Assembly: GCF_016806065.1 (NCBI RefSeq)
Contig: NZ_CP032405.1
Span: forward strand, 1,038,501 to 1,102,500
Length of the DNA: 64,000 nt
Reading direction: 5' to 3'
Source: Rhizobium rosettiformans
Lineage (GTDB): Bacteria > Pseudomonadota > Alphaproteobacteria > Rhizobiales > Rhizobiaceae
The translations under genes and the position numbers were made by a program. Positions 8,527-16,904 of the stretch are shown here, one piece after another (position 1 is the stretch's first letter; each line of letters starts with the position of its first letter). Under the pieces are notes generated by a model. That model did not search any database. It was not told the origin of the DNA and saw nothing but the letters and a program-made list of their open reading frames with translations.

Positions 8527-9603
8527 ATGACATTGTCCCCGCCGCCCGCCGAATGGATTGGAGAGAACGACCTGCCTCAGGACTTTGTCCTGATTCACGG
8601 CATGGTCATGGCCCCGTCCTTCTGGCGCACCTATTCCCCTGATGTCGTGCGGCGGGCACGCAGTGCCGCTTACGCCCTGCCAGGACATCATCCCTGGAAA
8701 CTATCCGAGCCAGGCCAGGCGATCACGCCCGAAGCCGTCGCTTCCGCCTATGCAGAAGCGATCCGCCGAGACTTCGGCGGCAGGCCGGTGACGCTGATCG
8801 GCCATTCGACCGGCGGCTTCGTGTCTCTCCTGATCGCCCGGCATTATCCTGAACTCGTGAAGTCGATCGTTCTGATCGGCGCTTTTGCATGCGGCCGTTT
8901 CGAAGGCCAGGAACGGCTGCCGGCCAAACTGCTGCGGGTGCCGCGCGTAGGACCATTCCTGTTTCGTCAGTTCTTCCGGCGCTGGATCTCCACCAGCGAG
9001 CAATTTCGCTGGGGATCGATCGAATGCGTCTTCGACAAGGACTGCCCCTGGCAGAACGAACGCGCCGTGGCGGCCATGGAAGATGTGCGGCTGCAACTGC
9101 AGCAAGCCCGGCCCGAGGACATCGCCGCCTGCATTCGCTTCATGTCCGCAACCACCCTGGTGAACGACCTGTCCGAGATTCATCGGCCGGTGCTCAACAT
9201 CGTCGGAGCCGAGGACGCGATCGTCCCTTCGGCGCACCAGTTACGGGTGTCGAAGCTCCTGCCTGAGGTGCAGACCGTACTCCTGCGCAATTGCGGCCAT
9301 CTGCCGATGGTGGAACATCAGACAATGACAGCGGGGATCATAAGCGCGTTTGTCGATGGCATGGCCACGATCGAGGAAAAGCGACAGCGCCAGATCACCG
9401 TTTCCGCTGGAAAGGCCGCAGCCGATCTGTTCCGCCTGATGGGTCTCGGTCTTCGTCGGACGGAACAATCTGTCTCCGGTCGCGTTCAAACGGCACAACA
9501 AATTATCTTTCATCCAGGCTCAGGAGAGGGTCCAAATGAGTACAATTCTCATCGTCATTCTAATTCTGCTTCTCATCGGCGCTCTGCCGAGCTGGGGCTA
9601 TAG
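8527..9603 (+). CDS. Alpha/beta hydrolase
   Basis: A 358-residue protein. The alpha/beta-hydrolase core covers residues about 18-280. It has an oxyanion HG in VLIHGM, the nucleophile elbow GHSTGG with Ser94, an acid in the EDAIVPS loop and the catalytic His in NCGHLPMVEH. A GAGGTGA ribosome site precedes the ATG. The substrate cannot be told; esterase or lactonase-like activity is likely. The last 80 or so residues form an extension beyond the fold, and the final 22 codons overlap the next gene in another frame. The tail composition is unusual (His/Ser/Arg-rich at the very end), so the true C-terminus may have been shortened or changed by a frameshift. Confidence 0.82.
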   Translation: MTLSPPPAEWIGENDLPQDFVLIHGMVMAPSFWRTYSPDVVRRARSAAYALPGHHPWKLSEPGQAITPEAVASAYAEAIRRDFGGRPVTLIGHSTGGFVSLLIARHYPELVKSIVLIGAFACGRFEGQERLPAKLLRVPRVGPFLFRQFFRRWISTSEQFRWGSIECVFDKDCPWQNERAVAAMEDVRLQLQQARPEDIAACIRFMSATTLVNDLSEIHRPVLNIVGAEDAIVPSAHQLRVSKLLPEVQTVLLRNCGHLPMVEHQTMTAGIISAFVDGMATIEEKRQRQITVSAGKAAADLFRLMGLGLRRTEQSVSGRVQTAQQIIFHPGSGEGPNEYNSHRHSNSASHRRSAELGL

Positions 9604-9688
9604 CCGCGGCTGGGGCTACGGTCCGTCCGGAGGTCTCGGCCTCGTACTGCTCATCCTCATCATCCTGATGTTGATGGGTCGAATTTGA
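9536..9688 (+). CDS. DUF3309 family small membrane protein
   Basis: A 50-residue protein absent from normal gene-size cut-offs. It has two hydrophobic segments (residues about 3-16 and 34-48) around a Gly/Tyr/Trp loop, LPSWGYSRGWGYGPSGG, the signature of DUF3309 proteins of unknown function that are common in alphaproteobacteria. The AGGAGAGG ribosome site 5 bases before the ATG is strong. The first 68 bases overlap the end of the hydrolase gene in a different frame. It is probably an inner-membrane, stress-associated protein; function unknown. Confidence 0.85.
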   Translation: MSTILIVILILLLIGALPSWGYSRGWGYGPSGGLGLVLLILIILMLMGRI

Positions 9689-9729
9689 CCTGAAGTGAAA
9701 TCCAACTCTACGTGAAAAGGTATAGGACG

Positions 9730-9984
9730 ATGAAAAAGACCCTTCTGGCACTCGCACTGATCGCCCCGCTCGCATCCTGCACAGCCACGGAACGCGGCGC
9801 CGGTATCGGCGCAGCTTCTGGCGCCGTCATCGGTGGTGTAGCCACCGGCAACGTCCGCGGCGCAGCGATCGGCGCAGGCGTGGGTGGTGTTGCTGGCGCG
9901 CTGATCGGCAACTCGCAGGAGCGCGCTGGCTATTGCGTGTATCGCGACCGCAACGGCCGCACCTACGAAGCACGCTGCCGCTAA
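9730..9984 (+). CDS. Small glycine-zipper lipoprotein
   Basis: An 84-residue protein with a lipoprotein signal peptide: MKK, a hydrophobic core, then the lipobox LASC at about residues 14-17. A run of GxxxG-type glycine-zipper repeats follows at residues 24-60, and a short basic C-terminus contains two cysteines (CVYRDRNG and ARCR). It resembles rhizobial YMGG/17-kDa-antigen-like small surface proteins. The ATG at 9730 follows the DUF3309 gene by 41 bases and precedes a strong terminator, so the hydrolase, DUF3309 and this gene may form one unit. Function unknown, envelope location likely. Confidence 0.8.
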   Translation: MKKTLLALALIAPLASCTATERGAGIGAASGAVIGGVATGNVRGAAIGAGVGGVAGALIGNSQERAGYCVYRDRNGRTYEARCR

Positions 9985-10004
9985 CAGCTGCCTCATCCCA
10001 AAAG

Positions 10005-10038
10005 AAAGCCGTCGGACGTCACCGTCCGGCGGCTTTTT
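10005..10038 (+). terminator. Intrinsic terminator after the glycine-zipper lipoprotein
   Basis: A 14-base stem with one wobble (left arm 10005-10018, TCAC loop, right arm 10023-10036) ending in a T-run. It also has an A-rich left flank and could work on the minus strand. Confidence 0.9.
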
Positions 10039-10070
10039 CGTTGCCGCATTAACCTCTCGACCAAAGCCGG

Positions 10071-10114
10071 AACGAATCAACGACGAATCGCGGACTCGCC
10101 AGTCTTCCTGGTTT
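10071..10114 (+). repeat. GANTC-cluster repeat, copy 2
   Basis: GAACGAATCAACGACGAATC, a 3-base spacer and GACTC, then TTTGTTC. It matches copy 1 at 8357 in sequence and spacing. It stands between the lipoprotein terminator and the end of the minus-strand YunG-like gene, where no plus-strand gene follows. Confidence 0.6.
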
Positions 10115-10198
10115 GTTCACTGCTACATATGGTGGAATAACAATTGATTAACCATAGACTTCGGTGGATATTAAGAGTTTCGCGCACCGTTGCAGCGT

Positions 10199-10552
10199 TC
10201 AGCTGTTAACAGGGAGCCCGAGCCTTCCGCACAAGGCGCGATACTGTCCCGGATTGGTCTCGGACATTGCTTCTTCCCTATCCGAGGGCAGATCCTGGTA
10301 GCCGATTGGATCAGCGAACTGGTCTGACGTGAAGTCGAAGCGCTGCCCGTCAATGAGGTTGTAGAAGTGGAGCCCCTGCTGAAGGGGGGTCTTCAAAATC
10401 TGACCGCCAAACACATCCTGGACGACAAGACTGGTGACGCCACACTGGCCCCTCGCCGGATTGTCCAACGACCAAAGGCTGGAGGTCTCGCGCGACCAAG
10501 CTTTTGCGAGGCGTTCGGCAAAATGAGCGAGATCGACGGCCGAATAAACCAT
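10199..10552 (-). CDS. YunG-like protein of unknown function
   Basis: A 117-residue cytosolic protein with no signal peptide. It has a conserved Gln-Cys-Gly-Val-Thr stretch (RGQCGVTSLVVQD) and a later HFYNLIDGQRFDFTSDQF stretch that resemble the Bacillus YunG family, which has no established activity. The Cys and His in a compact domain recall papain-like folds, but that is only a suggestion. The start at 10552 has a GGGAAG site upstream; an ATG 11 codons further up would run into the phaB terminator. The gene stands alone. Confidence 0.65.
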   Translation of the reverse strand: MVYSAVDLAHFAERLAKAWSRETSSLWSLDNPARGQCGVTSLVVQDVFGGQILKTPLQQGLHFYNLIDGQRFDFTSDQFADPIGYQDLPSDREEAMSETNPGQYRALCGRLGLPVNS

Positions 10553-10572
10553 GGCACTTCCCAAGAACGAAC

Positions 10573-10595
10573 AAGGCCGGCGCAAGGCCGGCCTT
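10573..10595 (-). terminator. Intrinsic terminator of phaB
   Basis: Stem AAGGCCGG/CCGGCCTT with a 7-base loop. On the minus strand it is followed by a T-rich stretch. It separates phaB from the YunG-like gene. Confidence 0.75.
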
Positions 10596-10618
10596 GAAGT
10601 CGAAACCTCTCACGGAAC

Positions 10619-11344
10619 TTACACGAAAAACTGACCACCATTGGCGGAGATGGTCGAGCCCGTGATGAAGCCTGCATCATCAGAGGCGAGGAACACGACG
10701 CAACGGGCGATTTCTTCGGGCTCGCCAAGACGGCCGACGGGGATCTGTGGAATGATGCGCTCGTTCAACACCTTTTCCGGGATGGCGCGAACCATCTCGG
10801 TCCCGATATAGCCCGGGCAGATGGCATTGACCGTGATGCCCTTGGCGGCACCTTCCTGGGCGAGCGCCTTGGTGAAACCGAGATCGCCGGCCTTCGCCGC
10901 GGAATAGTTGGCCTGCCCCATCTGGCCCTTCTGGCCGTTGATCGAGGAGATGTTGATGACGCGACCGAAGCTGCGGTCACGCATGCCTGTCCAGACCGGG
11001 TGGGTCATGTTGAAGAGACCGGTGAGGTTGGTGTTGATCACCTCGCCCCACTGCTCGGGCGTCATCTTGTGGAACATCGCGTCGCGGGTGATGCCGGCAT
11101 TGTTGACGAGCACCTCCACGGGTCCGAGTGCCGACTCGACGGCAGCGATGCCATCGACGCAGGCCTGGTAATTGGAGACATCCCATTTGAACACCGGAAT
11201 GCCGGTCTCGGCTTCGAAGGCCCTGGCCTTTTCTTCATTGCCGGCGAAGTTCGCCGCAACCTTGTAGCCTGCATTCTTCAAGGCGACCGAAATCGCCGCA
11301 CCGATGCCGCGTGTGCCACCAGTCACCAAAGCTACTCTGCTCAT
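10619..11344 (-). CDS. phaB: Acetoacetyl-CoA reductase PhaB
   Basis: A 241-residue short-chain dehydrogenase that reduces acetoacetyl-CoA to (R)-3-hydroxybutyryl-CoA with NADPH, the second step of polyhydroxybutyrate synthesis. It has the nucleotide motif TGGTRGIG near residue 8, NNAG at about 81-84 and the catalytic set Ser134, Tyr147 and Lys151 with the PhaB-specific SSINGQKGQ context. The C-terminus SANGGQFFV is typical. A GGGGAGGAC ribosome site precedes the ATG. It lies downstream of phaA in the same orientation with a spacer of about 150 bases. Confidence 0.96.
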   Translation of the reverse strand: MSRVALVTGGTRGIGAAISVALKNAGYKVAANFAGNEEKARAFEAETGIPVFKWDVSNYQACVDGIAAVESALGPVEVLVNNAGITRDAMFHKMTPEQWGEVINTNLTGLFNMTHPVWTGMRDRSFGRVINISSINGQKGQMGQANYSAAKAGDLGFTKALAQEGAAKGITVNAICPGYIGTEMVRAIPEKVLNERIIPQIPVGRLGEPEEIARCVVFLASDDAGFITGSTISANGGQFFV

Positions 11345-11375
11345 GCTGTCCTCCCCGTTCTTTTTCTATGGGTTC

Positions 11376-11450
11376 CCATCTGGATCACCGCCGCGTTCCC
11401 GTCGCGCCGGCATGACTTGGCCACCCCGGCGGAGAGCCGGGACGGAAATT
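11376..11450. repeat. Palindrome-rich spacer between phaA and phaB
   Basis: The spacer contains CCGGC-GGAGA-GCCGG and a TCCCG/CGGGA pair, a composition like the short mosaic palindromic elements scattered through Rhizobiaceae genomes. With one copy in view this cannot be proven. It may also just be mRNA secondary structure. Confidence 0.25.
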
Positions 11451-11492
11451 CGTCAGGTCAAGGGCGAGCGGCCGCCATTCGAAGAGGCCGGA

Positions 11493-12674
11493 TCAGAATG
11501 CCTCGAGGCACATGGCGACACCCATGCCGCCGCCGATGCACAGCGTGGCAAGGCCCTTCTTGGCGCCGCGACGCTTCATCTCGAACAGCAGCGTGTTGAG
11601 AATGCGGGCACCGGACGCGCCGACCGGATGACCAATGGCGATTGCGCCGCCATTGACGTTGACGATCGAAGTATCCCAGCCGAGATCCTTGTTGACGGCG
11701 CAGGCCTGTGCCGCAAAGGCTTCATTGGCTTCGACGAGATCGAGATCCGTGATCTTCCAGCCGGCCTTTTCGAGCGCCTTGCGCGAAGCCGGGATTGGGC
11801 CGGTGCCCATGATCTTCGGATCAACACCTGCGGTTGCCCAGGAGACGACACGGGCGAGCGGCGCGATACCACGACGCGAAGCCTCTGCCTCGGTCATCAG
11901 CAGAGCGGCCGCCGCGCCATCATTGATGCCGGAGGCGTTGCCGGCGGTGACCGTGCCTTCCTTGTCGAAGGCGGGTTTCAGCTTCTGCATGCTTTCGAGC
12001 GTCGCACCGATGCGGATGTACTCATCCTGATCGACAGTGACGTCGCCCTTGCGGCCGGGCACGATGACTGGAACGATCTCATCCTTGAAACGGCCGGCCA
12101 CCTGGGCGGCCTCTGCCTTGTTCTGCGAAGCGACTGCAAAGGCGTCCTGTTCGTCGCGGGTCAACTGCCACTGGCGGGCGACATTCTCGGCGGTCGTGCC
12201 CATGTGATATCCGTAGAAGGCATCGGTGAGGCCATCCTTGATCATGGTGTCGACCATCTTCAGGTCGCCCATCTTGGTGCCGTTCCGCAGGTGCGCGCAG
12301 TGCGGCGCCATCGACATCGATTCCTGCCCGCCCGCAATGATAATCTTCGCATCGCCCGTCGCGATCTGCTGCATGCCGATGGCGACGGCACGCAGGCCGG
12401 AACCGCAGAGCTGATTGAGCCCCCAGGCCGTCGCCTCCTGCGGAATACCGGCCTTCATTGCTGCCTGGCGAGCCGGGTTCTGGCCCTGCCCTGCGGTGAG
12501 GATCTGCCCGAGAATGACTTCGTCGACTTCGCCAGCCTCGACGCCGGCGCGCTCCAGCACGGCCTTGATGGCGATGGCGCCGAGATCATGCGCTGCGACG
12601 GATGACAACGCCCCGTTGAAAGATCCGACCGGGGTTCTGGCAGCGCTCGCGATAACGATGGACGGGGTGCTCAT
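11493..12674 (-). CDS. phaA: Acetyl-CoA acetyltransferase PhaA (beta-ketothiolase)
   Basis: A 393-residue biosynthetic thiolase that condenses two acetyl-CoA to acetoacetyl-CoA for PHB synthesis. The catalytic residues match the Zoogloea thiolase: nucleophile Cys90 in [10 protein letters not shown], His349 in GHPVGASG and Cys379 in CIGGGMG. The ATG at 12674 has a GAGGAGA site; the upstream extension of the frame is not conserved-looking. The gene is first in a phaA-phaB unit and is divergent from the regulator phaR, with about 220 bases between that must hold both promoters. Confidence 0.96.
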   Translation of the reverse strand: MSTPSIVIASAARTPVGSFNGALSSVAAHDLGAIAIKAVLERAGVEAGEVDEVILGQILTAGQGQNPARQAAMKAGIPQEATAWGLNQLCGSGLRAVAIGMQQIATGDAKIIIAGGQESMSMAPHCAHLRNGTKMGDLKMVDTMIKDGLTDAFYGYHMGTTAENVARQWQLTRDEQDAFAVASQNKAEAAQVAGRFKDEIVPVIVPGRKGDVTVDQDEYIRIGATLESMQKLKPAFDKEGTVTAGNASGINDGAAAALLMTEAEASRRGIAPLARVVSWATAGVDPKIMGTGPIPASRKALEKAGWKITDLDLVEANEAFAAQACAVNKDLGWDTSIVNVNGGAIAIGHPVGASGARILNTLLFEMKRRGAKKGLATLCIGGGMGVAMCLEAF

Positions 12675-12898
12675 GGAGGTCTCCTCGGGTTTTGTGATTG
12701 AGGAGAAACTGACAAAGACTGCCTCCGGTGTCAAACAAGATAAGCCCGGCATTCTCGTTCTTTGGTTGCGCTTTCCTGTCTTTCGTCAAATGCCGATCCT
12801 GCATCGCACAAAGAGATTGTCACCGGACTGAATTTGCGCTTACACTTGACTTCGGGAAGAGCAAAAACAATCGAAAAACGACGGGTTAGGAGACTGAA

Positions 12899-13477
12899 AT
12901 GGCCAAAGCCGATGGCGAAATCGTTATCAAGAAGTACGCCAATCGACGCCTCTACAACACCGGGACCAGCACCTACGTCACCCTTGAGGACCTTGCCAAG
13001 ATGGTCAAGAAGGGCGAGGATTTCGTGGTGCAGGATGCCAAGTCCGGTGACGACATCACGCATTCCGTCCTGACCCAGATCATCTTCGAGCAGGAATCCA
13101 AGACCGGCAACACCCTGCTGCCGATCTCCTTCCTGCGCCAGCTCATCAGCTACTATGGCGACCAGATGCAAATGGTCGTCCCGAGCTTCCTGGAACATTC
13201 GATGAAGGCCTTCACCGAACAGCAGACCCAGATGCGCGAGCAGATGACCAAGGCCTTCGGCGACCATCCGCTGTCGAAGAACCTGCAGATGCCGATCCAG
13301 CTGATGGAAGAGCAGGTCAAGCGCAATACCGAGATGTTCCAGCAGGCCATGCAGATGTTCTCGCCCTTCCTCGGCGGCCAGCAGCCGGCCAAGGAAACCA
13401 AGAAGGCGGAAGCCAAGGATATCGACGAATTGAAGGAGCAGTTGCGCTCCCTGCAGAACAAGCTCGACAACCTCTGA
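12899..13477 (+). CDS. phaR: Polyhydroxyalkanoate synthesis repressor PhaR
   Basis: A 192-residue DNA- and PHB-binding repressor. The N-terminal PHB/PHA accumulation regulator domain (IVIKKYANRRLYNTGTSTYV, about residues 8-68) binds DNA. Two following accumulation repeats and a Gln/Met-rich helical region bind polymer, and the C-terminus is a coiled coil. PhaR represses phasin genes and itself until granules titrate it away. TAGGAG precedes the ATG. Its position divergent from phaA-phaB is standard in Rhizobiales. A terminator follows directly. Confidence 0.95.
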   Translation: MAKADGEIVIKKYANRRLYNTGTSTYVTLEDLAKMVKKGEDFVVQDAKSGDDITHSVLTQIIFEQESKTGNTLLPISFLRQLISYYGDQMQMVVPSFLEHSMKAFTEQQTQMREQMTKAFGDHPLSKNLQMPIQLMEEQVKRNTEMFQQAMQMFSPFLGGQQPAKETKKAEAKDIDELKEQLRSLQNKLDNL

Positions 13478-13485
13478 TTCAGGAC

Positions 13486-13509
13486 AAGGCCCCGGATGGG
13501 GCCTTTTTC
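13486..13509 (+). terminator. Intrinsic terminator of phaR
   Basis: Stem AAGGCCCC/GGGGCCTT with a GGAT loop and five T after it, 9 bases after the phaR stop. Confidence 0.9.
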
Positions 13510-13518
13510 GTATCCGGA

Positions 13519-13914
13519 TCAGAGCCCGATCGAAACGTCCCGTCCGGCGGCCCGGTTGGAGATCGTGAAGCCAGCGACGACGTCGATGAAGGCGATGACC
13601 ATCAGGCTGAAGAAAAGCTGCGTTGCTGCGTCGCGCACCAGCAGGAATTCGACGAGAAAACCGATAAAGACCACCATCGAAAACATGTGGTTCATCAGCG
13701 ATCCGCGGGTACTCAGCGTTGCTTTCAACACCTCGAAAAACAGGGCAATCAGCGCTGACAGGATGACGAGATCGCCGAGCGTCATCGTCCAGACGGCACC
13801 CGACAGCATCGGCACGGTCATGATCACGCTCGAGAAGGCGGCAATCCCGCTTCCGAGCATCACGGCGTTGTAGAAGATGAAGGGAACGATCATCAGCGGC
13901 ACGGCAATCAGCAT
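13519..13914 (-). CDS. Conserved hypothetical integral membrane protein
   Basis: A 131-residue protein with four hydrophobic segments (about residues 2-30, 40-65, 74-93 and 98-118) and few charged residues outside the loops. The loop around RGSLMNHM and the C-terminal FTISNRAAGRD are the only polar stretches. The ATG at 13914 has an AAGGAAGGA site. I do not recognise a functional family. It sits convergent with phaR and next to rpmF, an arrangement I believe is common in Rhizobiaceae. Confidence 0.75.
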   Translation of the reverse strand: MLIAVPLMIVPFIFYNAVMLGSGIAAFSSVIMTVPMLSGAVWTMTLGDLVILSALIALFFEVLKATLSTRGSLMNHMFSMVVFIGFLVEFLLVRDAATQLFFSLMVIAFIDVVAGFTISNRAAGRDVSIGL

Positions 13915-13998
13915 GCGGAATCCTTCCTTGCACTGCGATCCCGTCCGGCTCCGCAGCGGGCGCGGCGCGATTTAACTATGCCTAGTGACAAATGAAAA

Positions 13999-14018
13999 GG
14001 CCGGCGCAAGCGCCGGCC
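13999..14018 (-). terminator. Intrinsic terminator of rpmF
   Basis: Perfect stem GGCCGGCG/CGCCGGCC with a CAAG loop. It is followed on the minus strand by a T-rich tail (complement of 13991-13998). Confidence 0.85.
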
Positions 14019-14047
14019 CTTCAAACTAGTCAGTCAAAGCGCAGGAA

Positions 14048-14233
14048 TTATGCGCTTTCCTTCGGCGTCAGAACCTGACGGCCGCGATACATACCGGTCT
14101 TCAGATCGATATGGTGCGGGCGGCGCAGTTCGCCAGAGTTCTTGTCTTCGACATAGGTCGATGCCTTCAGCGCGTCAGCAGAGCGGCGCATACCGCGCTT
14201 GGACGGGCTTGTTTTTCTTTTCGGTACAGCCAT
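14048..14233 (-). CDS. rpmF: 50S ribosomal protein L32
   Basis: A 61-residue protein beginning [18 protein letters not shown], the invariant L32 N-terminus, and ending with the alphaproteobacterial [18 protein letters not shown] segment. It lacks the four zinc-binding cysteines found in some L32 forms, as expected for this group. It is a component of the large ribosomal subunit and a single-gene unit with its own terminator. Confidence 0.97.
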   Translation of the reverse strand: MAVPKRKTSPSKRGMRRSADALKASTYVEDKNSGELRRPHHIDLKTGMYRGRQVLTPKESA

Positions 14234-14389
14234 TTTCGTTACTCCACGTGACGGACAAGACGGGTTTATGCGGCCTCGATGAGGCCGGACAGAACCTGTC
14301 TCGATCTCGGAATTTGGCGGGCTTATACATGCCCGAAGTGGGTTTGACCAGTCCCCAGGTCACTTTTTTCGAATCTAAGCGAGGCCCGT

Positions 14390-15037
14390 TCAGGCCTCGT
14401 CTTCGGCCACGATCCAGGGTTCAGCAAGTGCTGCCGTCTCCCAGCTACGCCAGGCCGGATGCGCTCGCATGGCATCCATATAGGCGATCGTCTCCGCATC
14501 ACTTACCAGATCATAGGCTGCAAAGCGATTCACGACCGGTGCGAACATGGCGTCGGCTGAGGAGAATGCGCCAAACAGGAAGGGTCCGCCCGAACGTGTC
14601 CGCATCTCGCGCCAGATCGCCTCGATGCGCGCAACATCGGCCGTCACGCCCGCGGGCAGCGGGATCGCCTTCACGGGCCGCCGCAGGTTCATCGGGCAGG
14701 CGCCACGCAAGGCCCGAAACCCGGACAGCATTTCCATCGAAATGGAACGCGCAAGCGACCGGCTCTCGCGATCAGCAGGCCAGAGCCCGGCATCGGGATA
14801 GAGCTCGGCGACATATTCGATGATCGCGAGCGATTCCCAGACACGGACAGAGCCGTGATGCAGCACCGGGACCTTGCCGGTCGGCGATAGCGCGCGGAAT
14901 TGAGGATGCGTCGCACCCGGGCCGAACGGGATCAGTTCTTCGCGAAACGGGATGCCGGCGGCGGTCATCGCGATCCAAGGTCGAAACGACCAGGAAGAGT
15001 AGTTCTTGTTGGCGATGTAGAGGATCAAGTCGTCCAT
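14390..15037 (-). CDS. Glutathione S-transferase family protein
   Basis: A 215-residue protein with an N-terminal thioredoxin-like domain (LILYIANKNYSSWSFRPWI). The catalytic Ser/Tyr lies in the NYSSWS loop, with a cis-Pro in GKVPVL and the glutathione-contacting ES in VWESLAIIEYVAE. An all-helical C-terminal domain follows. It is close to the YfcF/maleylacetoacetate-isomerase-like branch of the family; the real substrate is unknown. The ATG at 15037 starts directly at the fold; a longer frame exists but lacks support. A small GAGGCC/GGCCTC hairpin spans its stop codon. Confidence 0.85.
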   Translation of the reverse strand: MDDLILYIANKNYSSWSFRPWIAMTAAGIPFREELIPFGPGATHPQFRALSPTGKVPVLHHGSVRVWESLAIIEYVAELYPDAGLWPADRESRSLARSISMEMLSGFRALRGACPMNLRRPVKAIPLPAGVTADVARIEAIWREMRTRSGGPFLFGAFSSADAMFAPVVNRFAAYDLVSDAETIAYMDAMRAHPAWRSWETAALAEPWIVAEDEA

Positions 15038-15109
15038 GGCGCGCTCCGCGTTATCGAGAACCGATCCTAGACGCGCGACATCGGTTCCGACCAACGAAAG
15101 CTTCTGATC

Positions 15110-15925
15110 TCAGCCATAAAGACAAGTGATGTAATCACCGGAGGCGCGCGCACGACGTTCGACGACCCCGGCCAGACGCTTCAGACCCGGCCCCGGCTTG
15201 CTCGCGACTCGATCGATCGGGTTTGGCAGCGACACGGCGAGAAGGGCTGCCTGCTGGCGGCTGAGCTTCGCGGCCGACGTCTTGAAGTGGTGCTGCGCGG
15301 CCGCTTCGATGCCGTAGATGCCAGGCCCCCATTCGGCAATGTTGAGGTAGATCTCCATCGTCCGCTGCTTGGGCCAGGCGGCATCCAGCACCAGCGCCAG
15401 CGGCAGTTCGAGGCCCTTGCGAATGAAAGAGCGCCCGTTCCAGAGGAAAAGGTTCTTGGCGGTCTGCATGGGGATCGTGCTGGCACCGCGCGTCGCCTCG
15501 CCCGCCATTGCGTCGTCGATCACGGACTGCAGCTGGGCCCAGTCCACGCCGCCGTGATTACAGTACTGGCCGTCCTCCGACATCATCACCGCCCGAACGA
15601 GATTCGGCGAGATATCCTCGAAGTCCACCCAGCGGCGGTCATAGCCCTGCAAGGTGACGAGATCCGCAAGCATCAGCGTCGAGACAGGCCGGACGAAATC
15701 CAGCCGGTAGAGCAAAATCAGGAGGTAAGGCGCGGCGAGGAAGAGGAAGAGCGCGATAAACACGGCCCGGAGGATACGGGGCCGACGCCGCCGCTTCGGT
15801 TCCGGCGCAAACTTCTCGTCTTGCTCCAATGCCTCGACTTCCAGTGTCAATGAAGTGGGGTCCGTGATCGATGATGGACCCTCATAGCCGCCCTCTTGGC
15901 AAATGACCAGTCTGGCTGCGCGCAT
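15110..15925 (-). CDS. mtgA: Monofunctional biosynthetic peptidoglycan transglycosylase
   Basis: About 271 residues. A short cytoplasmic N-terminus is followed by one membrane anchor (residues about 60-80) and a GT51 glycosyltransferase domain. The GT51 motifs are present: [13 protein letters not shown] with the catalytic Glu, [29 protein letters not shown] and [25 protein letters not shown]. It polymerises lipid II into glycan strands without a transpeptidase domain. The ATG at 15925 has GAGGAAAGAGG upstream; the longer frame reads through the divergent ispA start region and is rejected. Confidence 0.94.
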   Translation of the reverse strand: MRAARLVICQEGGYEGPSSITDPTSLTLEVEALEQDEKFAPEPKRRRRPRILRAVFIALFLFLAAPYLLILLYRLDFVRPVSTLMLADLVTLQGYDRRWVDFEDISPNLVRAVMMSEDGQYCNHGGVDWAQLQSVIDDAMAGEATRGASTIPMQTAKNLFLWNGRSFIRKGLELPLALVLDAAWPKQRTMEIYLNIAEWGPGIYGIEAAAQHHFKTSAAKLSRQQAALLAVSLPNPIDRVASKPGPGLKRLAGVVERRARASGDYITCLYG

Positions 15926-15985
15926 CCGCCTCTTTCCTCGGCTCAATTTCCCGTTGCCTGACCAGGGGTAGCGTGCCAAATAGCC

Positions 15986-16903
15986 GTGATGACCAAGAGC
16001 GCCGATGCCTTTGAAAAAAGCCTGAATACCCACGCCACGCTCGTCGAGGCGAGGCTCGACATCCTGCTGGACGCAACGCCGCGTCCGGCGGAAGTCGTCC
16101 GCCCCAAGCGGCTGATCGAGGCCATGCATTACGGCGCCCTGAACGGCGGCAAACGCCTTCGGCCCTATCTGGTGATGCAGGCGACCCGCCTCTTCGGCGG
16201 AAGCGAAGAGGCTTCCCTGCAGGTCGGCTGCGCGCTCGAATGCCTGCACAGCTATTCGCTCGTCCATGACGACCTACCCGCCATGGACGACGACGATCTG
16301 CGCCGCGGCAAGCCGACCGTGCACAAGCAGTATGACGAAGCAACCGCGATCCTCGCCGGTGACGGACTCTTGACATACGCCTTCGACATCATCGCTTCAC
16401 CGCAAACACCCCTGCCCGACACAGCCAAGGTGGCCCTCGTGCTCGAACTGTCCCGCGCAGCCGGGATTGGCGGTATGGCCGGCGGCCAGATGCTCGATCT
16501 CGCTGCCGAAACCGATCAGCCCGACGAAGCAGGCATCGTGATGCTGCAGGCCATGAAGACGGGCGCACTTCTGCGCTTTGCCTGTGAGGCAGGCGCCATC
16601 ATTGCCGGTCGCCCGGCGGAAGACCGCGATCGCCTGCGCCGCTTTGGCGAAATCATTGGCCGCGCCTTTCAGCTGGCCGACGATCTGCTCGACATCACCT
16701 CGGATGCAGCAACCCTCGGCAAGGCGACCGGCAAGGACGCGGCCAAGGGCAAGGCGACGCTGGTTGGCCTCAAAGGCACCGACTGGGCCCGCGCCGAGCT
16801 CGACCGGCTGGTCACCGAAGCAAACGCCCTTCTTGAGCCCTACGGCGAACAGGCCGAACCGCTCAAGGAAGCCGCCCATTTCATCGCCTACAGGAAGAAA
16901 TAG
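15986..16903 (+). CDS. ispA: Farnesyl diphosphate synthase (polyprenyl synthetase)
   Basis: A 305-residue trans-prenyltransferase that builds geranyl and farnesyl diphosphate from IPP and DMAPP. It has the first Asp-rich motif [11 protein letters not shown] (Asp95-Asp101), GGKRLRP near residue 54 and the second motif FQLADDLLD near residue 233. The two-residue insert in the first motif (DDxxxxD) marks bacterial type-II farnesyl synthases. The start is GTG at 15986 or the adjacent ATG at 15989. hisC begins one base after its stop, so both are co-transcribed. Confidence 0.94.
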   Translation: MMTKSADAFEKSLNTHATLVEARLDILLDATPRPAEVVRPKRLIEAMHYGALNGGKRLRPYLVMQATRLFGGSEEASLQVGCALECLHSYSLVHDDLPAMDDDDLRRGKPTVHKQYDEATAILAGDGLLTYAFDIIASPQTPLPDTAKVALVLELSRAAGIGGMAGGQMLDLAAETDQPDEAGIVMLQAMKTGALLRFACEAGAIIAGRPAEDRDRLRRFGEIIGRAFQLADDLLDITSDAATLGKATGKDAAKGKATLVGLKGTDWARAELDRLVTEANALLEPYGEQAEPLKEAAHFIAYRKK

Positions 16904-16904
16904 C

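Noticed and set aside
14380..14400. GAGGCC/GGCCTC hairpin across the glutathione transferase stop codon as a terminator
   Set aside because: No T-run follows on the minus strand and the stop codon lies in the loop; probably coincidental.
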